Made by a program: the position numbers and the translations under genes. A model generated the notes under the pieces. That model was given only the letters and a program-made list of their open reading frames with translations. It was not told the origin of the DNA and ran no database searches. Positions 11,470-22,545 of a stretch of 64,000 nucleotides of DNA are shown in pieces; the stretch's first letter is position 1, and the number at the start of each line of letters is the position of its first letter. The DNA comes from Diplolepis rosae (Eukaryota > Arthropoda > Insecta > Hymenoptera > Diplolepididae): contig JAPYXD010000698.1 in the NCBI GenBank assembly GCA_030998225.1, forward strand, positions 1,653,001 to 1,717,000. The letters are read 5' to 3'.

Positions 11470-12600
11470 GACTTTGAACGGACTAAGCGGGTTTCCGGTT
11501 GAACTTAGGTGCTTGTACACTTTTCTGACGTCAGAGTATTGGTGCTCTTATGAAGAAGACACTTTCTAGAGGTCAATATTCGGCTCAGATAGCTCGAACA
11601 GTCGATTGCGGGTTAAGCAACACTTTCTCCAGTATTCGTTCTTGAATAAGCAGACCTAGTGGGTTTCTGGTTAGACTTAGAGGCTTGTAGACTTTTCTGA
11701 CGTCAAAGTATTAGTGCTGATGACAAGATGACAATTTCTAGAGGTCAATACTCGGTTCAGATGGCTTACAACAGACTATTGCTGATAAAGCAAATTTTCA
11801 AATTTTCGGTACTTTATTGAATAAAATCCGCCATATTGGTTTTCTAGTGCACGATAATGTAATTTTGACTTCATAAATCGAAAGAGGAGACCCAAAAACA
11901 TTATGTATACAAGGTTTGGTCATGATATATTCCCTTTTTCGCTTTGTCAACAAGAGCCAAAAATGAGTTAAAAAGTCTGTGATTTTGGGCGTTAATGGGT
12001 TAATCGCCATCGGACCATTATCGGGACTTTGAACAGATCCAGTACACAGAGAAAAGTGGATGTTTAGAATTAACATCTAGATGTTTAACTATGGGACAGC
12101 CATCTTATATATTTAGTTGTAATATCTAGATATTCAGCTGTAATATCTAAGATGTTAAAATATGCAGAGATTAATATCTTAGATATTACAGTTGAACATC
12201 TAGATAATACAATTGAACATATAAGATGGCTGTCCCATAGTTGAACATCCATTTTTCTCCGTGTAGGTTTCTGATTGGTCTTAGAGACTTGTAGACTTCT
12301 ATGATATCAGAGTATTAGTGTAAATGAGAAGATCACACCTTCTGGAGGTCAATATTCAGCTTAGATAGCTCGATACGGTCTATTGCTGGTCAACCGCCAT
12401 TTTCTATAGTATGAGGATTTCAAACGGATCCTTTGGGTTTTTGGTTAGACTTAAAGACTTGACTTCTCTGACATCAGAGTATTAGTGCAGTTGAGAAGAT
12501 GACACCTTCTAGATGTCAATATTCATCTCAGGTGGATCGTATCAGCCTATTGCTGGTTAAGCGTCACTATTTCCAGTATCGTAGTTTTTGTGGACTTGGT
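11470..12600. repeat. Degenerate ~170 bp tandem repeat, four copies, interrupted
   Basis: Units begin near 11,489, 11,661, 12,266 and 12,435, each with GGTTTCTGGTTAGACTTAGA-like wording, then GAC[T]TTTCTGACGTCAGAGTATT, AGAGGTCAATATTCGGCTCAGAT and CTATTGCTGGTTAAGC. Spacing is about 172 and 169 bases within pairs. The 450-base gap between units 2 and 3 is filled by unrelated sequence and a MITE at 12,045. No coding frame runs through the units, so this is a locally duplicated non-coding block. Confidence 0.7.
12045..12263. mobile_element. Fold-back MITE with TA duplication, inserted in tandem repeat
   Basis: Left end CACAGAGAAAAGTGGATGTT; right end the inverse of CACGGAGAAAAATGGATGTT. The arms share ACTATGGGACAGCCATCTTA and repeats of the AACATCTAGAT type. 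TA flanks both sides (12,043-12,044; 12,264-12,265). Removing the element and one TA restores continuity of the third unit of the 170 bp repeat, which supports the boundaries. Confidence 0.8.
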
Positions 12601-13832
12601 CGTTTTCACTTCAGCAAAAGCATTTCTTGTGGCGAAGTGATACCTAGAAATTAGGTAAATTTTATCCATTTCAGGCTTTTAAATATTTTTACACAAAATT
12701 AAATGAGTTTGGTTTGTAAAGTTTGGAAAACAGTAAAGAACATAAAAATGGTGTCGATATCATGTTTTTTCTTTGAATGATTAAATGTTCACCTTTAGAA
12801 TAATCTTTAGCGAAACTGCTGACTTACATGAACGAAGTATCACATGGCTTTAATGTCACTTAGAAGTCGATTACTATATTTTATACTCTGTTTAAGTCCT
12901 TTTTCAATAGAAATGTCAACAGAACTCAAGTCATTTAGAAATTGAGAGTATTGATAACTAGTATGTTTGTCACATTGACAGTAGAAGCTAACACATATGC
13001 ACTGTTGTACAGGAGCGAGTTAACAGATCTATGCTTTTTCTATTTTCCCTTTGTAAAACAATTTTTCGATTGGCCTAATTCGCATGGCATACTTGAAATG
13101 CAAGGGTGGAATATGAAAAGAGATGCTTGGAAAAGTGGGAGGGAGAGCTTGAAAAGCAATGATTATACACCATTGCTGATTGTCGATTCTCAATCTCGTA
13201 ACTCATTCGGATAAAGGATATTTATTAAAATGGGTAAACTGCGCAGTGATTCCTTTCAAAGGACGCAACTTTTAACACATCTTTTGATACCCACTGAACG
13301 CCCCATTTGGTTTAAATTATAAATTTTTAGTTTTTAAAACCTTCCATCTTTAGTATAATATAACTAGAAATGTTACATGGAAATTATTTCTTTCAATCTA
13401 TGTATACAATAATTAATGATACTTAAAAAAATATTTGATAAAAATATTAAAGCACTTATTTGATCAATTTTCTTTAAATAAAAATTAAATTTATTGCAAA
13501 GCATGTATCTAATAAGACAGAAGTAAAGAGAGTGAAAAATATTACAAAAACTTTTAAAGTTCTAGAATCTAGTTCCTATATCCGGTCTTAAAGTACCTTT
13601 TTTGCCTCTCTCACTAAGGCAAGGACTTTCACTTAAACAGGACGTGAGCACTTCGCAAAATACTTCAAGCATCTCTCTTATTCCGAGAGCGTAGCTAGGA
13701 TAGAAATTAATAGTATATTTTCAGATCATCCTTTTATATATTATACAATGTAAGATAAAATAGATAAAACATTTTTCAAATCTAAAGTGAAATTGGCTTG
13801 AGACTTAATAGTTATTGTAATATTTAAATGCG
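12601..13832. other. Intergenic, nothing recognised
   Basis: A 90-codon frame (12,942-13,214) starts only at TTG and has no family resemblance. No repeats were seen. Confidence 0.35.
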
Positions 13833-13835
13833 TTA

Positions 13836-14187
13836 AGGCCATGAATCAACCAGTACAGCTGACTAAATCAATAAAATCAGTTTCCCTCAAGATTTTTCCA
13901 CAATAATGAATTTTTTTAGTTAAAACTTTAGGACATAATAAAGGACATATTAGCGGATGGCTGTAGACTTTAATTAGTTTTTAACAATTAATAAAATGTT
14001 AGTGTCGGTAAATAGGAATTATTATTTCTTATTGTTTAGAACTAATTTAAGTCTACAGCCATCCGCTAATATGTACTTTATTATGTCCTCAAGTTTAGAT
14101 AATAAAATGCATTATTGTGAAAAAATCGTGGGGGGAACTGATTTTATTGATTTAGAATTTAGATTTGTACTGATTGATCCATGGCCT
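13836..14187. mobile_element. AGGCCATG MITE, subfamily 1, full copy
   Basis: Termini AGGCCATGAATCAACCAGTA and the inverse of AGGCCATGGATCAATCAGTA are flanked by TA (13,834-13,835; 14,188-14,189). Long inverted arms share GGACATATTAGCGGATGGCT and GTAGACTTTAATTAG around a centre near 14,010. 352 bp, non-coding. TA target and long inverted arms fit a Tc1/mariner-mobilised MITE; the driving transposase is not in the window. Confidence 0.8.
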
Positions 14188-14190
14188 TAA

Positions 14191-14965
14191 AAAACACCTA
14201 AACTTTGATTTATGTTAATTTCAGTATGTAATCTTACAATAATTTGAAAGTGGAATAAAAGTGTAGGGTTTGAAAAAAGAATTGTGTAATAGTAGTGTAA
14301 ATCATTTGTTCCATCAGGTTTAGAATTAGATCTACGCTCCTGTTTGCAGGTTTAATACATCAATAGAATAAAGTTGAGTACAGTAAGGTACAGTATGGTG
14401 TTGTATGTGGGCCAAGCAAAATGGAGGCCCTAAGCTTGGGTCGATATTAACGCGGCAGCGCTATTTGCCGCAAATTGTTCATCCCTCTTGCTCACGCGAT
14501 TTCTTCCTACCACCCGTTACTGCACCAAAGATTGCCTATACGGTGCCGCCAACTTGACGCAAGCAACTCAGGCAACCGATTAGCATTACCGCTTTTTCCA
14601 AACAAGGACACATATTTCATTGAAATTTTTTTTATCAATCCATAAATTATCCTGAAGCTCAACAAATAATAAAAATCGAATTAACTCGTTGGGTAATATA
14701 TTTTATTAAAAAAAATGTTTTGATCATTTCGATACCATCTTTAAAAATACACTGTTAGAAATTTCTGTATTTCAGTAACGTATATTAAATTTAAAATACT
14801 TTCATTTTGTAAAATACAAAATTTTACTTGGATTTTAATACACATGTGTATATATTTTAATAATGTTTGTTAATTTTAATATATTTTCATTGAAAAGTTA
14901 TTAAATTAAATATGAATGTATATTAATTTTTCATACTATACAAATCTATTAATTTTATTTTATTA
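14191..14965. other. Intergenic, with a possible element terminus
   Basis: Mostly featureless. At 14,749 the words TACACTGTTAGAAATTTCTG repeat the start of the block at 675. This suggests a shared repeat family, but I could not find the other end. A mildly GC-rich patch at 14,400-14,590 has no open frame of note. Confidence 0.35.
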
Positions 14966-15239
14966 CTCTCTAAATATGAATTAGTCCAAATCTACTGATT
15001 ATCAGTGCAATTTGACTGATTCAAATAGCTAAAAATAGGTTACTGTAAATCAGTCAAATTCCACTGATTGCTTCAGTGAATATTAACTGATTTAACAGTG
15101 AAAATATTTTTTCCACTGATTCAATCAGTCATAATCAACTGATTTAACAGTGAAATATATTTTTTCACTGATTAATCAGTGAAAAGGCAAATCACTGATT
15201 CAATGAGTGAAAATTTGACTGATTCAGATTTAGAGAGCA
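14966..15239. mobile_element. Fold-back MITE built of ACTGATT / AATCAGT words
   Basis: Ends CTCTCTAAATATGAATTAGT and inverse of GCTCTCTAAATCTGAATCAG. The interior carries more than ten ACTGATT or AATCAGT words in alternating orientation (e.g. CACTGATTAATCAGTG near 15,165), so the arms can fold in several registers. Non-coding. Confidence 0.7.
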
Positions 15240-16480
15240 CTTCTATATTAAAATAAGTTTTCCAATTTCATTCCTAAAAGGTTAAACTTATAAAAATTAT
15301 TTTTTATTTGAATGCAATGGATTTTAATAAATAAAACTTAGTAGATCTGCACTGTATCTGAGTAAACAATAATTATGTGCCATAATGGCCATGTAATTAT
15401 TGATTATTAATTGAGCTTTATTGCTACTCTTCTTAATTAATAACGTCTAACCAGAGTGTAAAATTATGAATTCCCCTGGGGCCTATAGGTATACGTTAGT
15501 TAATTAATTTCGAGAATAATGTAATGAAATTGTAATATACATAAATGCTATTCGTGATTGAATGATATTAAATTTTCGAGGGTTTTTCTCAAAAGTCGCA
15601 GGGTTGAAAACGCATATCAGTTGAATTGAATGAAAATGATAAAGTCAGTCTTTTTATAGAAACATATATTAATTTGATAAATATTAAAAATAAAATGTTT
15701 GCTATACTTGAATGTGCAGTGAATTACTTCATATAAGGTGAATTATGCAAAAATCAGCATCCATTGCATAACAGTCATGACAAGCAAAGCGCTTGATGAA
15801 CTTAATGTCTGCATTATTTATTGTGCTCTCGTGCTAAAACGGTTTTCATTAACTTCAAGATGAAAAGTATTTAAAAAAGTCACAGGTCAAGGATTTTTCT
15901 TAACGATGACGAAGGATAAAGATTGTCAAATTACCAAGTGAGTTATAAATAAAAAATTCATTAAAATGTTTTCCTTTGAAGCTAAAATATATCAAATGAA
16001 TTTGATTTAATCAAAATAAATTCAAGCAAATTTAAAATAATTCAATTGACTTTTGAACCGAATGTAATTTATATATTATTTACTTTTATTTAGAGTAATG
16101 TTATATAAAAAAAAACAATTTGCAGGAAGAAATTACCACTTAATTTTTGTCTCCATTGATTTTAAATTCACAAATATCAATATATTCTATTCCAATTTCT
16201 AACTTGTTCAATAAACCGATCAAACTTTGATATTGACCTTTTTTCACTAACAATAAGCTTTCATCAGCAGTGAAGAATTAATTCAAAGACTTTCTTATTA
16301 TAGTTATTTAATAATAATGAACAGGACTTATATCGACCCTTAGTATTAATATTCAAATATTGTTTATGTTCTTAGTTTGTTTTAGGGTCCAGAAAAAATG
16401 TAACTCAAAGTTTCATATTTTCAAACGTTTCGACTCAGATTAGAGTCCTCATAAGTGAGAATTTATTTCTATAAAAAATA
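15240..16480. other. Intergenic, nothing recognised
   Basis: AT-rich. No ORF of note and no clear repeat until the tandem block that follows. Confidence 0.35.
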
Positions 16481-16484
16481 CAAA

Positions 16485-16880
16485 GGAAGAATCTTGAAAA
16501 ATTTGCAGGTGTGACCGATAAACATTGTCGTAAAAAATAACATAAAAGAATTGCAAGTGTGAAACTATAAAATTGGTCTAAATAACTAAATTTGCAAAAA
16601 AATGAAAACTGCACAAAAATTTTTTCTGTAAAAATACTAAGGGGAGAAACTTAAAAAATTGCACATGTGACGGATAAACATTGTAGTAAAACGATATAAA
16701 TGAATTGTACATGTAAAACTATAAAATTGGTCTAAATAACTAAATTTACAAGAAAATAAAAACTGTGCAAAAAATTTTTTTTGTAAAATTACTAAGGGGA
16801 GAAACTTAAAAAATAGTACGTGTGACGGATAAACATTGTGGTAAAAACGATATAAATGAATTGAACATGTGAAACTATCT
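16485..16880. repeat. Tandem repeat, ~155 bp period, about 2.5 copies
   Basis: GAAACTATAAAATTGGTCTA recurs at about 16,561 and 16,715, and a diverged GAAACTATCT at 16,871. Between them, CTAAGGGGAGAAACTTAAAA and GTGACGGATAAACATTGT recur in register. The run gives a 131-codon minus-strand open frame (16,637-17,032) that is internally repetitive and best explained by the tandem unit lacking stops, not by a gene. Confidence 0.75.
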
Positions 16881-17384
16881 AAGAACATCAACAATATTTG
16901 AATATAGTTATTTAATCTCTTAAATTTCTCATTTTTTTTGCTTCTGTATGTTTCTCTGTGTTGAATAAATTCTCTATTGAATACAAATAAGTTAACAAAA
17001 AATTGTTTAAATTTTGCATCGGGTATATACAAGTATATACAATTTTCTCGTAGAGACGGACAGATTAGGACATATAAAATGATAGTGACTGTTGTTATCG
17101 GCTCATGAGTCTAGGTGGGTTGACGCTGATATCGACCTTCTTCGGTATTTAGGTTGGCGCCCTGTCCTCTGCAGACGCTTTTAAAAAACAAATCGATCGA
17201 AAAGAATTAATGTAGTTTCGATCACGTAACTACACTCAGAATAATTTACTCACGGTAAATCTGTATCGGGCTAATTAAATTGCTTATCAATAATAATTGA
17301 AGAATTTCAGTTGGATGCAATAATTACATTTTTACATTCTCATGATAAATGAGATATGAGAAATAAATTTCGGAATTTTCATCA

Positions 17385-17520
17385 AATCTACGTTTTGAGA
17401 CCCCCTGAGTTTGAAAAAACGGTTTTTACGAAAGTGTCTGTCTGTCGTCTGTCCGGTGTCTGTGGGCACGATAACTCTCCAAAGAATTATCGGATTGGAG
17501 TGAAATTTGGCACACCTCTT
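17385..17520. repeat. Fragment of a dispersed repeat with short open frames
   Basis: This patch is richer in GC than its surroundings and open on both strands (plus-strand reading RPPEFEKTVFTKVSVCRLSG then VCGHDNSPKNYRIGVKF). I associate such HDNS-KNYRIGVKFG readings with repeats in insect assemblies, but that is memory, not something shown here. It ends directly at the fold-back starting 17,520. Confidence 0.35.
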
Positions 17521-18178
17521 AAGGGGATCCGCCACCTTTAATATTTAATATTAATTAATATTTTAATATTTTTGTTTAGTACTTTTATTTAAAAACGTTC
17601 TGGATTTATTCTTTTAGATTCCAGCACCTTTGTGTATTTTCAAACTAAAAATTTTGAGTTCTTTGGGCATTTTTTTGACTTTGAATAACTTTTTTGTTTT
17701 TTAACCAATTGTCACTTTTTGGGTATGAAAAGCACTCTAGCTAAAAAAATAACTGCAAAAATTTTTTTTATATTTTGGGATATTTTTATTAATTTTATTT
17801 TATTAGAAACTTTTTTTCAGTCATGTTACCTTATTTTGTAGATATGTTGTTACCGGTATTATAATTTGAACATTAAAGTGAATGTTCAAATATTACCTTA
17901 TTTTCCATACCGAAAAAGTTGCTACACATTGTAAAGAACAAAATAAAAAAAGAATCATAAAAATTAGTTATGAAACAAAAAAGTTATTCAAAGTCAAAAA
18001 ATGTTTAAAAATTGCCCAAAAAACTCAAAATTTCTAGTTTAAAAATACATACAGGCGCTGGAATATTTAAAAACCCTAAAACCTTTCTAAATAAAGGTAA
18101 TAAATATATAAAAAAATTATATGGAAGGTCTAAACTCAAAAAATAAAAATATTAAAGGTGGTGGATTCCCTCAAGGGC
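17520..18178. mobile_element. Large fold-back element, about 660 bp
   Basis: Left end AAGGGGATCCGCCACCTTTA; right end the inverse of TTGAGGGAATCCACCACCTT. The arms share, inverted, TTTTGAGTT.TTTGGGCATTT, CTTTGAATAACTTTTTTGTT, and TAGCTAGAGTGCTTTTCATA in part. Near the centre, TTTGAACATT/AATGTTCAAA (17,871-17,895) makes a perfect 10 bp stem inside a ~62 bp insert bounded by repeated TTACCTTATTTT. No transposase. Confidence 0.7.
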
Positions 18179-18520
18179 CCAAAATGAAAGGACGAGTTCG
18201 TTAACCAGCCTCATCCAATCAAATATGTACAAATAAGAGCATTTTTTGTGTTTTGGAATTTTTTTTTTTCAAGAAAAAATAAAAAATTACAATATTGATT
18301 TCTGATAGTGCTCATAAATAGTCACTAATTATCCTTAATTTTTTAAACAAAATATGTGAGATACTAAAAAAACTTTGAGATAAAAAATTATTTGCTCAAA
18401 TAAAATCTACGATTGTTTTTCCTTTTTGAGATATTTGAAAGAAAATAAATTATTTTAATTATGTCATTTATTAGAAAGTTACAGAAATGAATATACGGAA
18501 ATCGAGATGATTTTATACTT
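18179..18520 (+). repeat. Dispersed repeat, second copy near 28 kb
   Basis: GTGAGATACTAAAAAAACTTTGAGATAA-like wording, then AAATCTACGATTGTTTTTCC and TTTTTGAGATATTTGAAAGA, with TTAGAAAGTTACAGAAATG after it. These match in order the block at 27,990-28,320. Non-coding. Confidence 0.55.
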
Positions 18521-19160
18521 TTCAAATTACAGGTTTAACTCATTTAAAAGTTTTAAGTTTTATCTATTTAAAATCCAAATTTTCTAAATGTCCAAATAAA
18601 ATTTATATATATGTCTACACAATTGTACTATGAATAAACCACAATTTAATTGAAAATTATTAAAATAAGTTAAAGAATTCCAAAACAAGTTTAAAATTAA
18701 ATTTTCCATTACTTCTTATAAGTTATTTCAGAAATACTTTAGACGGTAATAAATTTTTAGGACCTTGGAGGAGTGTGAGATCGTCGACACACATATTGTC
18801 GATTACGTTGTCAATAAAGCAACAATCAAAGTGAGGCTGAAAGGAGCAGAACCTGCCTCCTCCACCTCGCTTCAATACAACGGTAAATTTTCTATCGGTA
18901 AAGCGATTCCTCGAACATTGACTTTTATGAATACAGCGTTTCTTCTTCAACGGGCTCGACACAAAGATATTGCTGGAAGTATGCACCATGTAATAAAATC
19001 TAGAAAGAGTTCTCATGCATTCTCAGGGCATAAAAAATGTAAATTTGTTTATTCTACGTTTCATCAAAAATTTCAATAAGCCATAAAAAGAATTTTTCAA
19101 ATCATTATATTCGATAATACACTCTGCATTTATTTATTATTTTTTGGTCATATAATCTCG
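18521..19160. other. Intergenic with a GC-richer patch open on both strands
   Basis: 18,765-19,016 is open on both strands (104 and 97 codons) and richer in GC than its flanks, but the plus frame has only a TTG start, and neither frame shows a motif, a splice site pattern or a family. It may be a decayed retrocopy; I do not call a gene. Confidence 0.3.
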
Positions 19161-19163
19161 TTA

Positions 19164-19525
19164 AGGCCATGAATCAATCGGACTACGTGACCAAATTATA
19201 CATTTATTCGTTCATGAAAAATAACTTTTTTAATTTACAAAGTAGCTTTCTGAGAATTTGGAAAACGTACCAAAAGATAATAAAGCACGTCTGTTAACTT
19301 CTTTATGGTAAAAATTTTGAAAAAAATTCGAAAACTTATCGACAACTAAAGTTAACTGTAAAATTTTTTGGAAAATTTTCACTCAAACGAAGTTGACATA
19401 CGTTATCTTTATCGTTTTCTCTTGTATTTTCCAAATCTCTAGGAAGACATTTCGTAAAATAAAAAAGTCATCCTATACGAACTTTTACAGAAATTTGGTC
19501 ACGTGATCTGGTTGATCCATGGCCT
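19164..19525. mobile_element. AGGCCATG MITE, subfamily 2, full copy
   Basis: Termini AGGCCATGAATCAATCGGAC and the inverse of AGGCCATGGATCAACCAGAT are flanked by TA (19,162-19,163; 19,526-19,527). Arms share TTTTACGAAATTTCT-like wording and AAAGATAATAAAGCACGTCT / its inverse. The interior differs from the copy at 13,836 but matches the one at 46,039. Non-coding, 362 bp. Confidence 0.75.
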
Positions 19526-19934
19526 TATGTACATTTAATGATTTGAAACACGTGTACATTGCCTTCTTTGGAAAAAATAAAAAAAGTATGATATCAGCAT
19601 CTGAAAGGAATTTCGACTTTCTCTTGAAATCCTCAGTATTTCTTCAAGTTGAACAAAAAATATTAACATATGCGAGATTCGAGTCCATTTCAAGTTGATA
19701 TTTTTAGTTTCTATGTGGCAAAAGCGTATAAAAGGGAAAAATAGGAAAACCGAGTTAAAAAATGTAAACATATATATAAATTTGATTGTATTGTTCTTAT
19801 TCGTTTAAAAGTGGCTTGTTTTGTAATTGATTGGCGTAAAATTATGTAATTCATAATCTGGCATAATCGAGCGTGGTGGTGCTCGAGGCCAGGGCTACTA
19901 CTATACATAGAAGACTCTTAGTTGCTTTACGATA

Positions 19935-19963
19935 CGCCGAAGCGGTCGTTAGCTTCTTCGGCG
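19935..19963. repeat. Short hairpin beside a GCAT run
   Basis: CGCCGAAG (19,935-19,942) pairs with CTTCGGCG (19,956-19,963). A GCAT microsatellite follows at 19,982-20,003. The surrounding 19,900-20,050 is less AT-rich than its flanks. Function unknown. Confidence 0.5.
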
Positions 19964-19965
19964 AA

Positions 19966-20694
19966 TGGTCAGCCAGACGAGATGCATGCATGCATGCATG
20001 CATATAGGATGCATATCCACTCCCTACGCGTGTGGGCAGACATCAATTTACGCAAACATCTTTTTTTTCACCGTATATAGTATAGAATTCTCATTTGAAT
20101 TTTTAGTTATTCATTGAATGTTTACCTATATACAAAAAATGTCACTCGTTTATTTCAAATTTATTACCAGTAAGAACAGACATCAAGTGAATATATTTTA
20201 CGCGGAGAAAAGTAGTTCGAGAAACTTTTCTCAACTTTTGAACAATGTTGGGACTGTTACGTCCGAAAACGCAATAGTGTCCTATGCAAAATGATTTTTA
20301 GGTCAAAGCTCGCGCTTTATAACCTGGGAATCAGACCTAACTATGAGAAGAGAATAATACGCAAATCAACCCGTTAAGTCGAAATCAGCGAGAAAACCCT
20401 AACGCTTTCGTGTCGCAATATAACGTTTTGAATAACGAAATAAGAATACCTATTAATCCCTAATATTTGATTGATTAAACAAGTCAGTTTGAGTGAACTT
20501 GGTGCAAGCTCAACTAACTGTTTGCAGCGTGAAAATCAGTTAACTAACTGATTGATATACCATGTCAACGACCCTTGAGAAAATTTGCAAATATTTATAG
20601 GGTCCGAAAATCGTTTCGAGAACGTCTATCTTGAATGATAGCATTGAATCAATGCTCCATTCGTAAGACAAATAAACCTATCTTACTATATCTT
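19966..20694. other. Intergenic, left flank of the hairpin array
   Basis: Contains GTTGGGACTGTTACGTCCGA (20,245-20,264), which has the look of an LTR beginning, but no matching second copy was found. AGCATTGAATCAATGCT (20,639-20,655) is a near-perfect palindrome that resembles a collapsed unit of the array that follows. Confidence 0.35.
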
Positions 20695-22545
20695 GCACTG
20701 AACTAATTATGCTCAATGCTAAAGGATTAAGGTTAACAAAAATACAAACTAACATTGAACGAAAATAATGCTCAATGTTTGTTTAAAGTTTCCAAAACAT
20801 ACAACCTAAATATCTGGGCACTGAACTATGCGAATTGCTCAATGTCCTAGTTGAAGAACTTGAAATTAAACAAAGATAATAACTAACACTGAACGACGCT
20901 AATGCTCAATGTTTGTTTAAAATTACAAAGTGCTTCTCCTAAATATCTGAACACTGAACTATGTGAAATTGCTCAATGTTCAAATTGAAAAATTGAAATT
21001 AACCCAATGATGTAACCTGACACTGAACGAAACCCTTGCTCAATGTTTAATTAAGAACTTGAAATGAACCGAATATATTAAACTTACACTGAACGAACTA
21101 ATGCTCAATGCTTGTTTAAAGATTTAAAAGTACACGATCAAAATATCTAAACACTGAACTATGAATTGCTCAATGTTTAATTAAAAAAATATTATAAACA
21201 AATTAAATCAATTAACACTAAACTGAATTGCTCAATGTTGAAATTGAAAATTGAAAAGAAGAAACAACTTACACTGAACTTAACCGAATAGCTCAATGTT
21301 TAATTTAAAAATTATTATAAACAAATTAAATCAATTAACACTGAAATTAATTAAATAGCTCAGTGTCAAAATTGAAATAAAGAAGGAAAATTACACTGAA
21401 CTTAATTAAATAGCTCAATGTTAAATTTAACAATTGTTATAAACAAATTAAATTAATTAACACTGAACTAATTTTTGCTCAATGTTTAAATTAATGATTG
21501 ATGTAAAGAAACCAAACACACTAACACTGAACTAATTCTGCTCAATGTTTAAATTTAGAAATTTATTATAAACAAATTAAACAACTTCACTGAACTAAAT
21601 AAATTGCTCAATGTTTAAAAATTAATTGATTAAACAAATTAAACACACTAACACTGAACTAATAATTTGCTCAATGTTTGAATTGAAAGTTGAAATAAAC
21701 AGATTTAATTCTTTAACACTGAACTAATTCTGCTCAATGTTTATATTGAAAGTTGAAATAAAAATCAAATACACTAACACTGAACTAATAATTTGCTCAA
21801 TGTTTGAATTGAAAGTTGAAATAAACAGATTTAATTCTTTAACACTGAACTAATTCTGCTCAATGTTTATATTGAAAGTTGAAATAAAAATCAAATACAC
21901 TAACACTGAACTAATAATTTGCTCAATGTTTGAATTGAAAGTTGAAATAAAAAAATTAATTCTTTAACACTGAACTAATTCTGCTCAATGTTTAAATCGA
22001 AAGTTGAAATAAAAATCAAATACACTAACACTGAACTAATAATTTGCTCAATGTTTGAGTTGAAAGTTGAAATAAACAAATTAATTCTTTAACACTGAAC
22101 TAATTCTGCTCAATGTTTAAATTGAAATACACCAACACTGAACTAATAATTTGCTCAATGTTTGAGTTGAAAGTTGAAATAAACAAATTAATTCTTTAAC
22201 ACTGAACTAATTCTGCTCAATGTTTAAATTGAAATACACCAACACTGAACTAATAATTTGCTCAATGTTTGAGTTGAAAGTTGAAATAAACAAATTAATT
22301 CTTTAACACTGAACTAATTCTGCTCAATGTTTAAATTGAAATACACCAACACTGAACTAATAATTTGCTCAATGTTTGAGTTGAAAGTTGAAATAAACAA
22401 ATTAATTCCTTAACACTGAACTAATTCTGCTCAATGTTTAAATTGAAAGTTGAAATAAACAAATTAATTCTTTAACACTGAACTAATTCTGCTCAATGTT
22501 TAAATTGAAATACACCAGCACTGAACTAATAATTTGCTCAATGTT
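20695..22545 (-). repeat. Tandem array of ~32 units with conserved hairpin half-sites
   Basis: Every unit holds (AA)CACTGAAC, a 6-12 base spacer and GCTCAATG(TT). Units are 45-75 bp apart and AT-rich. In the left part (20,695-21,600) the linkers differ widely while the two half-sites stay nearly constant. From about 21,650 units pair into dimers, and 22,130-22,450 holds 107 bp dimers that look near-identical. The half-sites are inverted complements. RNA from the minus strand could form a 10 bp stem (AACAUUGAGC with GUUCAGUGUU, two G-U pairs); plus-strand RNA would have two C-A mismatches. Strand is given on that basis only. No coding frame; function unknown. Confidence 0.85.

Noticed and set aside
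12942..13214. 90-codon plus-strand frame
   Set aside because: TTG start, no motif and no splice or promoter context.
16637..17032. 131-codon minus-strand frame
   Set aside because: Internally repeated because it spans the 155 bp tandem repeat; no start context or motif.
18765..19079. Overlapping 104- and 97-codon frames on opposite strands
   Set aside because: GC-richer patch open on both strands, only a TTG start on the plus strand, no family, no splice signals.
20245..20264. LTR-like beginning (TGTTACGTCC) left of the array
   Set aside because: No second copy, primer site or reading frame was found to support an LTR element.
20695..22545. CRISPR-like look: regular short repeats separated by spacers
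   Set aside because: The genome is eukaryotic, no cas genes are present, each unit has two half-sites, and the linkers are related to each other rather than unique.
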